NCBI RefSeq assembly: GCF_024505055.1 | Contig: NZ_JANIBL010000029.1 | Location: 1-57,882, forward strand | Direction of reading: 5' to 3' | DNA length: 57,882 nucleotides | From: Methylomonas rosea | GTDB lineage: Bacteria; Pseudomonadota; Gammaproteobacteria; Methylococcales; Methylomonadaceae | Shown here: positions 36,685-46,900 of the stretch, in pieces | Layout: every line of letters starts with the position of its first letter | Position numbering within the stretch: the stretch's first letter is position 1 | The notes under the pieces: model-generated | Seen by the model: only the letters and a program-made list of their open reading frames with translations | What the model was told of the DNA's origin: nothing | Database searches by the model: none | Made by a program: the position numbers and the translations under genes

Positions 36685-37188
36685 TTAACCGTCCAGTTCC
36701 TTCACGCTGATTTCGCCGGTTTCCAGATCCAGGTCGCTGCGAATGTATAAATGTACGGGCAACGGCTGTGCCCACAAATCCCCCTCGATTCGAAAGGACA
36801 GCGCCTTGTGATTCATTTGATCATCGGCTTTCGCCAATTCCACCGACAGCGAATCCGCCAAGATTCTCGGCTCGAAATCGTTAATCGCCTGCCTGACTTT
36901 GCGTTCAATCTTTTTAACGTCAATCCCGGTCAGCGATACGCCGGACAAGACCGGCGTCCCGTAATTAATTACCGACCGGGCTACAAACGGATAGTCGGCC
37001 AAATTAACCATGCTCTCAAACGCTGCGGTGTTAAGTAGCCAGCTTAAGTCGCGCAAGACGCTCTGCCGTAATTGGCGTAAGGACATCACGCGTTGTTCGC
37101 GGGTTTCCGCGCGTTTTTCCGGCGCTTCATCAGTCAACCGATCCAACAAGGATGGTTGGAGACGTTCCGCGTGCAGTAAATCGGCCAT
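36685..37188 (-). CDS. tssE: T6SS baseplate protein TssE (gp25-like)
   Basis: Phage gp25-like subunit that starts sheath polymerisation. The 167-residue protein opens with LLDRLTDEAPEKRAE, has LRQSVLRDLSWLLNT and the core YPFVARSVINYGTPVLSG and IERKVRQAINDFEPRI, all typical of TssE. The ATG overlaps the tagJ stop codon (TAATG), so translation is coupled. Confidence 0.95.
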   Translation of the reverse strand: MADLLHAERLQPSLLDRLTDEAPEKRAETREQRVMSLRQLRQSVLRDLSWLLNTAAFESMVNLADYPFVARSVINYGTPVLSGVSLTGIDVKKIERKVRQAINDFEPRILADSLSVELAKADDQMNHKALSFRIEGDLWAQPLPVHLYIRSDLDLETGEISVKELDG

Positions 37189-37994
37189 TATTCAAGCCCT
37201 GTCGCCGGGTTAAACTCGATAGTGCGGACATCCAGCAGCGCGTAATCGTCGACGTCGGTGGCCAGTAAGCGCTGTCCGGTGCCATGCATTACGCCATCGG
37301 CGACTTCGTTCCATTCGGTTAAACGGGACAGGCGGATGCGGGCGTCCGCAGCCGTTTCAGAGCCCGGATAACGGCAAGGTATCAAGCCGCTTGCTTCACC
37401 GCCATTGATCCAGGTAAATTGCGCCGGTATCCATACCAAATCGCGTAAATCGGTGGGTTTTTCCAACTGAATCTTGCTAATCTGCATAAACGGCACCCAG
37501 TAGTATCGACCATTGACAATGGCCTCCAATACGGGGCCCAAACGGCTATCAGCATCCGCTATCCATTCAAACGGCGTGCCGTCCAGCGCTCCGGCTGTAG
37601 CCGGGGCCTGTTGCAAGGCCTGAGCTCGTAAAGCTACGGCTTGCTGAAAATCACCACTGCTTTCCCGCATAAGCGCTTCCAGAAGCAAGGCCAACCACGC
37701 AGGTGGTTCTCCAAATATCAGCGGCGTTTTGCGCGCAGCGAAAACATCCTTACGTAGCGCTTCGCAGAGTAAAACTTGCTCATAAGTACTAACCATCAGT
37801 AACGTGGAGGCATCCAAATCACGCAGCACATTGAGTTGATTTAGCGCCTTGTCCCATAGGCCCTGCACGCAATACAACTGAAACAACAGGATACGGGATT
37901 TAGGATCGGCCGGGTTTTGCCTGATATGTTGCTGGGTCTGCTGCAATGCCGCGTCCAATTCGCCGTCGGCAATCAACCGTGAAACGTCCTGCAT
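37188..37994 (-). CDS. tagJ: T6SS accessory protein TagJ (ImpE/SciE family)
   Basis: A 268-residue protein. The first ~130 residues are TPR-like helices (ELDAALQQTQQHIRQNPADP, QLYCVQGLWDKALNQLNVL) and the C-terminal half has the ImpE signature FEWIADADSRLGPVLEAIVNG, YYWVPFMQISKIQLEKPTDLRD and PCRYPGSE. In Pseudomonas the homologue HsiE1 binds TssB and aids ClpV recognition. GGAG lies 6 bases before the ATG. The hcp terminator sits just upstream, so expression depends on read-through. Confidence 0.92.
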   Translation of the reverse strand: MQDVSRLIADGELDAALQQTQQHIRQNPADPKSRILLFQLYCVQGLWDKALNQLNVLRDLDASTLLMVSTYEQVLLCEALRKDVFAARKTPLIFGEPPAWLALLLEALMRESSGDFQQAVALRAQALQQAPATAGALDGTPFEWIADADSRLGPVLEAIVNGRYYWVPFMQISKIQLEKPTDLRDLVWIPAQFTWINGGEASGLIPCRYPGSETAADARIRLSRLTEWNEVADGVMHGTGQRLLATDVDDYALLDVRTIEFNPATGLE

Positions 37995-38011
37995 GGGAAT
38001 CTCCGATAAAT

Positions 38012-38045
38012 AAAAAACCCCCGGCTATCAGGAAATAGCCGGGGT
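38012..38045 (-). terminator. Intrinsic terminator after hcp
   Basis: On the minus strand ACCCCGGCTAT pairs with ATAGCCGGGGGT around a 6-base loop and is followed by TTTTTTA. It lies 7 bases after the hcp stop codon, inside the tssA-clpV gene run, and would leave hcp message in excess over the genes downstream. Confidence 0.85.
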
Positions 38046-38051
38046 CACGCT

Positions 38052-38534
38052 TTAAGGAGCTGCGTTTAGCTTCAAGTCCCAAGCTTTTAGTTCTCCAGCC
38101 ACCGGTGCCGTGCCTTCGCCAAAGGTGCTGTACTTGGTAGTGATCTTGTTGAAGTTGATGGAAATGCTCTCGCTGGGACGATCACCGCCACTGGAGGCGC
38201 TGTAACCGCTAATAATGGCTTCACCCAATTCGATTTCGTAATAGACTTGAACCTTGGAATCTGAGCCCGCAGTTTGGATGAAATGTATTGTGGCGGTGCC
38301 CAAACTTTTACCGCAGATGGCTTGTCTCCAAAGCTCTGTGGAGGCAATGTCCATGCTTTTGGTAATAGTCACTTCGGAAAACGAAGGATTGCTGGTATCA
38401 CGGTCTTTGCCGGTACCGCTGGTTGAGATGGCGCGGCCGACGCCCATTTGCAAAGAGTCTAGGGTAATCCAATCTTTGTGCCCTTCGACTGTGCTATCGC
38501 CTTTAATTGCTGTTGCGAAATTTAATAAGATCAT
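38052..38534 (-). CDS. hcp: T6SS tube protein Hcp (TssD)
   Basis: Hexameric ring protein that forms the inner tube and can chaperone effectors. The 160-residue length, the GVGRAIS, SEVTITKSMDIASTELWRQA and DSKVQVYYEIELGEAIISGY segments and the ESISINFNKI strand are those of the Hcp1 family. AAAGGAG lies 7 bases before the ATG. It is preceded by a 165-bp gap, long enough for its own promoter, and followed by a strong terminator. Confidence 0.96.
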   Translation of the reverse strand: MILLNFATAIKGDSTVEGHKDWITLDSLQMGVGRAISTSGTGKDRDTSNPSFSEVTITKSMDIASTELWRQAICGKSLGTATIHFIQTAGSDSKVQVYYEIELGEAIISGYSASSGGDRPSESISINFNKITTKYSTFGEGTAPVAGELKAWDLKLNAAP

Positions 38535-38700
38535 AATGCTCTCCTTTCTAAGTTACTGATAAAAAACATAAGCGGGTACTCACCCAAAGATTTACAGCGC
38601 CGGCACGCCGGCATATAAAACAACCATCGCCAGTCCCGGGAATTTCGCATTACCGACCCGACAATTAGCATACTTCCTAGCCTTATTCAGCGAATAGGGC

Positions 38701-40188
38701 TTAACCTTTTTGCGACGGTAATTTAGACGTCAGCCGCAAGGAAACCGTCAACCCTTCCAACTGATAGTGCGGTCTCAGGAAAAACTTGGATTGATAATAT
38801 CCAGGATTGCCTTCCACCTCTTCTACCACCACCTCTGCCCCAGCCAACGGCCGCCGGGCTTTATCTTTTTCAGTCGCCACTGCCGGGTTGCTTAGTACAT
38901 ACTGGCTAATCCAAGTATTCAGCCAAGCTTCCATATCCTGCCGTTCCTTAAACGAACCGATCTTGTCGCGCACGATACATTTGAGGTAATGCGCAAAGCG
39001 GCAAGTCGCAAATAAGTAAGGCAGACGGGCGGCCAGATTAGCGTTGGCACTGGCATCCGGGTCTTGGTACTCGAACGGTTTTTGTAAAGACTGCGCACCA
39101 ATAAACGCGGCAAAATCTGTGTTTTTCTTATGCAGCAAGGGCATGAAGCCACTTTTCGCCAACTCTGCTTCGCGCCGGTCGGTAATAGCGATTTCGGTCG
39201 GACACTTCATGTCGACGCCGCCGTCGTCGGTCGGGAAGGAATGCACCGGCAAGCCTTCCACCGCGCCACCGGACTCGATACCGCGAATCTGCGAACACCA
39301 GCCGTATAACTTGAAAGAACGATTAATATTGACCGCCATGGCATAAGCCGCGTTGGACCATGTATATTTGCTGCTGTCGGCGCCCGAGGTATCTTCCTCG
39401 AAATCAAACTCCTCGACAGGATCGGTTTTCGAACCGTACGGTAACCGGCTGAGGAAGCGCGGCATAGCCAAACCGAGGTAACGCGAATCTTCGGATTCCC
39501 GCAATGAACGCCAAGCCGCATATTCGGGCGTTTGAAAAATTTTGGTCAGATCGCGCGGATTCGCCAATTCAGACCAACTCTCCATTTGCAGCACGGATGG
39601 TGCCACACCGGAAATGAACGGAGTATGCGCAGAGGCGCTGATTTTCGCCATCTCGCCCAACAACTCCACATCTTGCGGACTGTGGTCGAAATGGTAGTCG
39701 CCCACCAAGCAACCGAACGGCTCGCCACCAAACGTGCCATATTCTTCTTCGTACAGTTTTTTGAATAGCGGACTTTGGTCCCAGGCCGTACCCTTGAATT
39801 TTTTCAGGGTTTTACCCAACTCATTTTTGGTGATATTTAACACCCGAATTTTCAACATTTCGTCGGTTTCGGTGTTGTTAACCAGGTAATGCAAGCCGCG
39901 CCAGGCACCTTCCAATTTTTGAAAATCAGGATGATGTATGACTAAATTCAATTGCTCGGTGATCTTCTGGTCAAGGCTGGCAATAATCGACTGGATAGTT
40001 TTAATTGCGTCGTCGGATACTTTTGAAACATCCTGTAATGCGTATTGGGCCAAGGTTGTTACAGCAGTATTGACCTGATTGGCAGCTTCTGTTCCTGGCT
40101 TGAACTCCTTGGACAATAATGCGGAAAAATCGTCCAATTCCAGAGTTTGAGTTGCGCCCTGTCCGCCTTGAGTTTCTAATTCGGCCAT
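38701..40188 (-). CDS. tssC: T6SS sheath large subunit TssC (VipB)
   Basis: Large subunit of the contractile sheath, 495 residues. Diagnostic stretches are HHPDFQKLEGAWRGLHYLV, EEYGTFGGEPFGCLVGDYHF, FLSRLPYGSKTDPV, the WCSQIRGIESGGAVEGLPVH segment, FAHYLKCIVRDKIG and the C-terminal PGYYQSKFFLRPHYQLEGL. It starts 3 bases after tssB, with which it forms the sheath heterodimer. Confidence 0.97.
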   Translation of the reverse strand: MAELETQGGQGATQTLELDDFSALLSKEFKPGTEAANQVNTAVTTLAQYALQDVSKVSDDAIKTIQSIIASLDQKITEQLNLVIHHPDFQKLEGAWRGLHYLVNNTETDEMLKIRVLNITKNELGKTLKKFKGTAWDQSPLFKKLYEEEYGTFGGEPFGCLVGDYHFDHSPQDVELLGEMAKISASAHTPFISGVAPSVLQMESWSELANPRDLTKIFQTPEYAAWRSLRESEDSRYLGLAMPRFLSRLPYGSKTDPVEEFDFEEDTSGADSSKYTWSNAAYAMAVNINRSFKLYGWCSQIRGIESGGAVEGLPVHSFPTDDGGVDMKCPTEIAITDRREAELAKSGFMPLLHKKNTDFAAFIGAQSLQKPFEYQDPDASANANLAARLPYLFATCRFAHYLKCIVRDKIGSFKERQDMEAWLNTWISQYVLSNPAVATEKDKARRPLAGAEVVVEEVEGNPGYYQSKFFLRPHYQLEGLTVSLRLTSKLPSQKG

Positions 40189-40191
40189 GGC

Positions 40192-40722
40192 TTACTCCCC
40201 TTTTCCTTCGGCAGCATCACCGCCGGCTTCCGTCGGTTTCGCCGAAGCAGCCAAGGTTTGCAACAATGCTGGGTCGTTAACTAACTTCGCGATTAATTCC
40301 TCGGCACCCGTTTTACCGTCCATGTAGGTGATCAAGTTGGACAATTGGGTTCTAGCTTCCAAGACTTTATCCAAGCCTGCCACTTTTTTGGCAACCGCTG
40401 CGGGGGAAAAGTCATCCATACTTTCGAAGGTGATATCGACATTCAAATTGCCTTCGCCGGTCAAGGTATTGGCAACTTGAAATGCAACCCGAGGTTTCAT
40501 CGATTTCAACCGCTCGTTGAAATTATCGACATCGATTTCCAACAATTTACGATCAGCTACCGGCGCCAATGGCTCGGAAGGCTTGCCCGACAAGTCCGAC
40601 ATCACGCCCATCACGAACGGCAACTGCACCTTTTTTTCGGAACCGTAGAGTTCGACATCGTATTCAATCTGTACCCGGGGCGCCCGGTTCCGTTGTATAA
40701 ACTTCTGACTACTTTCAGCCAT
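40192..40722 (-). CDS. tssB: T6SS sheath small subunit TssB (VipA)
   Basis: Small sheath subunit, 176 residues, containing RAPRVQIEYDVELYGSEKKV, LPFVMGVMSDLSG, the DVDNFNERLKSMKPRVAFQV segment and DDFSPAAVAKKVAGL, all standard. Together with TssC it builds the helical sheath that ClpV dismantles. It lies 46 bp after tssA. Confidence 0.97.
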   Translation of the reverse strand: MAESSQKFIQRNRAPRVQIEYDVELYGSEKKVQLPFVMGVMSDLSGKPSEPLAPVADRKLLEIDVDNFNERLKSMKPRVAFQVANTLTGEGNLNVDITFESMDDFSPAAVAKKVAGLDKVLEARTQLSNLITYMDGKTGAEELIAKLVNDPALLQTLAASAKPTEAGGDAAEGKGE

Positions 40723-40768
40723 TGTATTCTCCGCTTGACATTAAGAAGGACTACCAAAAAATCGTTTT

Positions 40769-41806
40769 TTAACTCGGGTCCGGACCCTTTATGGTACTTA
40801 TTTGGGAAAGCGCATCCGGCATTAAGTTCTGGACGATTTCCATAAAATCCGCCGTTGCGAGATGCTTGGCCCTGCGCAATAGAATGGGTACAGGGCTAGA
40901 CGGTTCGTAGTCAGCATAATACTTACAAAGTGCGTCCAAGGTTCTCACCACATCTTGACGCGACTCGATAGCTCCACTCACCGCCGGTCTCGATTTGACC
41001 GGTTTTACATCATTACTATCCACCTCGGCACTGCTTTCATTTTCGATTGCCCCGCTCTCGTTATCGCCAGCCAACCGCGATCCCGCGTAATGATCAAAAT
41101 CATCCCGAACTTCCTTGAGTAAAGCTTTCAAGGGTGTCAACACTGCGCCTTGGCTGGCACCGACTTTTTCGTTAACGAAAGTATCGATCTGCTCAATTAT
41201 CTTGATACTCTCAAGTAATGCCTGATAAGTATCGGTCAAAGCGGCATCATCTACATCCAGAAAAGCCGCATTGATAGCTGCATTGTCCGGCTTTGTCAGG
41301 TCCTTGGGTACTTCCAGCCGATCAGTGGCGTATTGGATATCGCGCAAACAAAAGCGGCCAACGGCTTTTGACTCAACCAGTACCGCCAAACTTAGGGGCC
41401 TGAGTATCAGGTCGAAGCTGGCCAGCTCTTCCAAAATATTGACTCGCGACGTCGGATCCATACCATCGTCGGGATCGAGCTGCGGATATATAGAGTCCCA
41501 ATAACGGGATATAGATTCCTCCAGAAACGCCAGTCCATCGCGAAAACCTCTCCAACCTTCCACATTGATAAGCGTCCGGATCAAGTACAAGATGACCTGT
41601 AGATCCTTTGAGCGTTGCAACAATGCGAACGCCTCCTTGTACACTTCGCGCCAGTTGGGTGGTAGCGCTTTCTCTCCGGAAAACTGATTCTCAGGGGTTC
41701 CTAAAATATTGCTGTCCAACGCCACTCTGGCGCTGTCATATTCAAGGTTATCTCCACAAGGGTGCTCGGCCGAAACGGGTTCTAGTAATCCGGACAAATC
41801 TGCCAT
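40769..41806 (-). CDS. tssA: T6SS cap/baseplate protein TssA
   Basis: TssA primes and caps growth of the tube-sheath. The ~345-residue protein has the ImpA N-domain (LLEPVSAEHPCGDNLEYDSA, NWREVYKEAFALLQRSKDLQ, YLIRTLINVEGWRGFRDGL, YWDSIYPQLDPDDGMDPTSR) and a C-domain ending SSPVPILLRRAKHLATADFM and IVQNLMPDALSQI. I start at ATG 41806 (MADLSGLLEP), preceded by AGAGG; ATG at 41830 is in frame but has a weaker fit. It is first in the sheath/baseplate operon. Confidence 0.93.
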   Translation of the reverse strand: MADLSGLLEPVSAEHPCGDNLEYDSARVALDSNILGTPENQFSGEKALPPNWREVYKEAFALLQRSKDLQVILYLIRTLINVEGWRGFRDGLAFLEESISRYWDSIYPQLDPDDGMDPTSRVNILEELASFDLILRPLSLAVLVESKAVGRFCLRDIQYATDRLEVPKDLTKPDNAAINAAFLDVDDAALTDTYQALLESIKIIEQIDTFVNEKVGASQGAVLTPLKALLKEVRDDFDHYAGSRLAGDNESGAIENESSAEVDSNDVKPVKSRPAVSGAIESRQDVVRTLDALCKYYADYEPSSPVPILLRRAKHLATADFMEIVQNLMPDALSQISTIKGPDPS

Positions 41807-41830
41807 TTTCACGCCTCTCTCGTCATGCAA

Positions 41831-42441
41831 TTGTTAACGTCAACCGATTGAACCGCGATAACGAAACTTTGTGCCCTGCGTTCCGTTTCTTACAATCGAC
41901 ACGATTCTATTCTGCTCCGGACTTGTTACACCAGTATTTAGTCCAAAACCAATCCGCATTAGTCTAGTCGCTTTTTTATGTCCCGCTTTAAACTAAAGAA
42001 CAGTGCCTGTCACAGTTTCTTATATCTATCAATTTGCATTTGCCGATTAATAGATAACCTAGCTATACCATTTAGCATGCCACCCCACGAACACATTTAT
42101 CACGCGCTTATAAGACTATGATATAAAACAATTTATAAGTTAAATAGGCCACCCTGTCGCGAATTTGAGGCCCTATTGCAGAGACAGATCAGCACGATAT
42201 TTCGTATCGGATACGATATTTGGTACTTGCGGAGATCAGCTTGCGTTTAACTTTGCGTCGCCTGGTCCATACTATTGAGCAATGGAAGAAAGACTGCGCC
42301 CAAAGCAATGCCGATGGACTAATACCGACCTATGAGTAATGGCGGTTAATGGTCAGGCTGATCGTATATTTATATTAAGTCCGCCGGAACCCTGAATAAA
42401 CTCAGATGTTCCGCGTCTAAAACAGCATTGTGAATTCTGTC
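41831..42441. other. Intergenic gap between the two T6SS gene blocks
   Basis: About 600 AT-rich bases without a convincing gene. A short start-less open stretch (about 42176-42335, plus strand) has no recognisable family. The promoter of the tssA operon should lie in the right-hand part of tssA's upstream region, but I see no clear boxes or strong terminator behind tagF/pppA. Confidence 0.5.
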
Positions 42442-43989
42442 TTAACCAATAAACTCTGCAACCAATACGGTAATGTTATCTCGACCGCTTCTGCTCAACG
42501 CCTGATTAATCAGGGCTTCTGCAGCCAATTGGCAATTACCTGCGGCCATCAACTCCGCAATTTCGCTTTCCGACAACTCTTTATCCAAGCCGTCACTACA
42601 TAACAGATAACGATCACCGCTGGCCGCCTGAAAGCGAACCACATCCAAGGCCAAGGCCAATTGTCCACCAACCGCGCGCGTGATTACATTCGCCCCGACT
42701 TGCTTTGCCGCCACTTCCCGGCTCATTACGCCGGAATCCATCAATTCGTCGATCAAGGTATGGTCGCGCGTAATCTGCGTAAACGCGCCGTTACGCAGTT
42801 GATATAAGCGACTGTCCCCAGCCCAAACAGCCGCACATTCTGCTTCTTTTGCAAGCAAAGCTACCACCGTGGTACCGACAATACTACCTTGCTGAATGCC
42901 CGAAGCAAAAAGGCATAAATCTTCGTTGATCTTATGCAATCTATTGCAAACTGCTTCAACCTGACTATCCAGGTTTTGGTTAAATTCCAAGGTCGATAAG
43001 GAATCCACCACCAAGCGACTGGCAACGTCGCCGGACTGATGCCCACCCATACCGTCAGCAACCACCCATAAACCAAGGGACGGGCAATCGAGCAAAGCGT
43101 CTTCATTGTGTTTACGCTTATTGCCAACCACCGTGACCCCGTATGAAGTCCACGCGGGCGAGTTAGGAAGCTCTAAAGAATCACCCGCCAGTGCGTCCGC
43201 CCTGGCTAGGCTTGGCACCCGCTCTGTTTTTTTAACGCTTTGACTTTGTTGATAACTCTGCATATGCCAAGATCTGCCAGCCTGCGGCATACCTTGCAAA
43301 AAACTCGCATAAGCATCGATAGGCGGCAAACCTTCGCAAACCAGCAAACTGGGGTGATTCGTCTGACCTCCTTCGCTCACCCAAATGCTGTACCCAGGCA
43401 TAAAACGTTCGATCAGACTCTGGCTCAAGCGCGGAAACAGCGCGTCCGTCTGATCCAGGCCTGCCAAATCGAAACGAAACGCGAGCTTGCCGTTGGCCGC
43501 CCCCACCCCGCAGCTAGAATCAACTTGAAAACGCTGCGGTGCCAGGGAGTCTGCCGAACCGATTGCCATCAGCCCCTTATCAAACCGATCCAGATCGCAG
43601 GATTCGTTCAACACCGACAGAGCGGCGTCTTCCAATTGCGCAAACCATTCCGAATCCGACGAAAACAATGACAGCAAAGACTCTGCGTTGACCGCTTGCG
43701 CCAAGGTTAACGGGTAATAACGGCCGACTCTGTCTACGCTAGGCATCATGACACCGGCCCAGGCGCTTGCCCCGCAGACCCCGGGGCTTAACGCGAAACG
43801 CCAAAGTGGGCTAACCAAAAACAACGAGAGCCAAGTTTCGCCTAAAGTTTCCTGACTCGAGCGCATCGACGCCTGTAACCACTGGTCCCATGGCTCGATA
43901 AAATGCCTGGGCAAGCGCCTACTGACAAAATCGCCCAAACTCGGCACTTTCCCGAAAAAACCGACGTTAAGCCCATCCAAAGAACTCAT
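42442..43989 (-). CDS. TagF-PppA fusion: T6SS repressor domain joined to PP2C phosphatase
   Basis: One 515-residue protein with two usually separate regulators. Residues 1-~235 are TagF/ImpM (GFFGKVPSLGDFVSRRLP, GVMMPSVDRVGRYYPLT), and about 280-515 are a PP2C-type phosphatase like PppA with NEDALLD, VVADGMGGHQSGD, WAGDSRLYQL and LLCSDGLDKEL metal-site motifs. In Pseudomonas H1-T6SS, PppA reverses PpkA phosphorylation of Fha and TagF represses assembly independently, so the fusion joins two off-switches. The linker (about 240-280) is Ser/Gln-rich. ATG at 43989 overlaps the tssM stop codon as ATGA with GGAG upstream. Confidence 0.92.
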   Translation of the reverse strand: MSSLDGLNVGFFGKVPSLGDFVSRRLPRHFIEPWDQWLQASMRSSQETLGETWLSLFLVSPLWRFALSPGVCGASAWAGVMMPSVDRVGRYYPLTLAQAVNAESLLSLFSSDSEWFAQLEDAALSVLNESCDLDRFDKGLMAIGSADSLAPQRFQVDSSCGVGAANGKLAFRFDLAGLDQTDALFPRLSQSLIERFMPGYSIWVSEGGQTNHPSLLVCEGLPPIDAYASFLQGMPQAGRSWHMQSYQQSQSVKKTERVPSLARADALAGDSLELPNSPAWTSYGVTVVGNKRKHNEDALLDCPSLGLWVVADGMGGHQSGDVASRLVVDSLSTLEFNQNLDSQVEAVCNRLHKINEDLCLFASGIQQGSIVGTTVVALLAKEAECAAVWAGDSRLYQLRNGAFTQITRDHTLIDELMDSGVMSREVAAKQVGANVITRAVGGQLALALDVVRFQAASGDRYLLCSDGLDKELSESEIAELMAAGNCQLAAEALINQALSRSGRDNITVLVAEFIG

Positions 43990-46900
43990 AAGGACTCCGG
44001 GCAACGGAAGCTTTGATATTCGCTGATCCCAAATGGATTATTAACGCTAGCCGCGCGCAATTCGAACTTAGCGGTATAGCCTTCCAGTTGCACGGTCAAA
44101 TTAAAGCGATCCGGCAAGCCGGTAGGTTGGATATTGAACTCGTCGAACATTCTGAATAATGCCCAGGCGCCTTCCTTGGACTTACTCACTTGTTTGCCGT
44201 CCAATCCTTCAAACACCACTCTTACTCCAGCACTATTATTGGTGCCGGGCCACTGAAATTTGGTTAGCTGCTCTGGACCATGGCGATACACCAATTCCTG
44301 CCCTTCAACATTTAATCTGAAGGTGGCAACTTTGTCGTCTAACGCCAGGGGTTTTAACTCGAATTGCACTTGCGGCACCGCGCCGCCGCCGGGAAAAAAT
44401 GCATCGCGAATTTTCGAGGCAATCTGGAATTGGCGAATACTGGCTGCCGACAAGCCCAGAGCCTTATCGGAACTTAACTCCGCCCACTGTACCGCCGCGG
44501 TATCCACAAACGCCTTGAGATTAGCGTTAAAAAACTGATCGACAATCCCGTTAGCGGCAAACACTTTGCCAAAATCAGCCATCAACACATCTTGCTGGGT
44601 ATTTTTTGCAAACGGATAACGTCCGGCCAAAGCGCTTTTGCAGGGCATGGTCACGGCGGTTTTCAGCATTTCGTTTAACTGGACTTTCGCACCAGTTTTG
44701 ATTTGCTGTCCGCCCGTGCTGGTCAGGGCATTCAAGGAAGCCGCAACCGGGCCGGGCAATCGGGCAAACTCCATTTTGGCGGCTTGGAGAGGATCGACAC
44801 CGCCACCGGCGAACCTCGCCGCCTCGGTAGACAAGGCTTGGCCGCCACTATTCGGCGCCGAACCAATCTGCATCAGATAATCATGCAGGTTTTTGATACT
44901 CGCCAAGGTTGCGGCGATGGGAGCCGGCCTATCGGCAGCACCCCGCACTTGCATATTGTAAGGTTCGAAATAAGTCTCCAAGGCCTTAACCGGATCAACG
45001 CCACCATCGCTTTGCTTAGCCATCGCCAGCAGTTTTTGGGTGGCAGCCTCCGGCACGGCCAAGGCACCGCCCGTGGATTTTGCCAACGCATCGGCCAATT
45101 CGGAAGAGAGCTTGCTCAGCGCGGTATTTTTTTCGACCAGTTCCAACAACAGCTTCAGCGGCGAATCGGGACGCGACAGCAGATCCAAAGTATCTACGAG
45201 CTGATTATTGCTGGGCTGCGGGCGGAATTTAACCGCTGTCAGCACACCATCCCAGGTCTTTTGGTAATCCCCCAAATACAGGCGTTTGAAATCGCTATAT
45301 AAACGATCAATTTCGACAGGCGTACTGGCTCCGTTTACGCCGAGCACCCAGTTCTGCTCGCTGGCTTCCTTGACGTAAACCATGCCTTTCTTCAGAAACA
45401 GCTCCGTATAGCCGTAACTGCTAAACAAACCGGGTACAACCAGCGTATCCAATTCCTTGCCGTTTGCTGTAAACACTCGGCCACCGTTCGGCGCCAGTTG
45501 TCCGGCGACGGAAATGTCGTGACTGCGATCAAACAGCGCCTCGCTTTTAAAGCGGCTATAAAGTTGATTGACCATGGGAATTTGCGTCAGTTTATTGCGC
45601 ACTGCGTCGACAAAGCCATTATCAAGTGTTGCCGGATCCAAATTCAAAGCCAACAAGTTATCCAGGTGTAACTGCAATTTGGCCTGGGTCTCCGGGTCGG
45701 TGGCAAACATTTGCTCCCAATCCAATTTCACCCAGGGCTGCGCAACCTTGGCGTCCATCCGTTGCGGCTCGCCGAACATCAGATAGACGCGCAGCAGTTG
45801 ATAGAGCACATCCAGATTTTTGCCTTCATCGCCTTGCATGCGCTCTTTCAAACGTAGCGTAATCAAAGCCTGAAAATTTTCGCGAAGCAAACGCTCATAG
45901 GAAATATCGATAGCGGAATCGATTTTATCGCCCTGGTACAAACCAAATCCGCTGCTCCAACCGGTTTGAGCGTACACGTCCTTGGCGGCTTGCAGGGCAT
46001 TTAGCTTCGGCAGCAAGGCCAAGAAGCCGGAACGTGAATCTGTTGGAGCAAGATTACTGGCTCGGTAAATTTCTATCTGTTTTTCGACATCGGCAATCGC
46101 CGACTTATTGGTGGCAAAACTGACCATCCACACCACCACGGCAATCGCTACAATCGCAAAGGTGGCGGCAAAGCCGGCGAGGTTCATCAAACGAAAACGC
46201 CGTTCGACCTTTGGATCCACACCAACCAATTCCGCTTCGGGAAATACCACTTGCTTTAGGAGCTTAGTCAGAAAATAGCTTTTTCCGCGCCCGCTCATTA
46301 ATGGCGTCACTTGTCTTTCCAATCTAAAGCTTGAGGCCAACGCAGCCATCACTCGGTCTATCGGAGTCCCTTCCTGGGTGCCGCTGCTGAAATACACACC
46401 GCGCAACAGGAAAGGCTCTTCGTAGCGATTGGTGGAGAACGCTGCATCCAAAAATCCGGTTGCCACTGATTTGAACAGCATCATTTGCTGCGGGAAATCG
46501 AAAATAGCCGTACGGCGCTGCACATCGCGCTCTTCCTGGATACGCTTCAAGCGGCGCTGCACCAGTCTCTCGGTTAATTCGTCATAGGCCTTCTCGAATT
46601 GCAATAAATGCGCGGCCAGATCCTCTTTATCGTTGTCCGCACGAATAAACGTTTCGCCCCACACCTGGCTACGCTCGTCCTCGGTCAAATTGGCGAAAAA
46701 ATCACTAAAGCCCGCCACGAGGTCGGCTTTGGTGAACAACACATACACCGGCAATTGCACACCCAATTGCGCATTAAGCTCCGTAATCCGCCGCCGAATC
46801 GCCGCCGCATGCTGGCGTAATTCTTCCTCAGTCTGCTGTATCAAATCGCTGACACTCACTGCCACAAATACACCGTTCAGGGGGCGGCGTGGTCGATATT

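Noticed and set aside
42176..42335. Start-less plus-strand frame in the gap between T6SS blocks
   Set aside because: About 50 codons with no start codon and no motif; likely chance.
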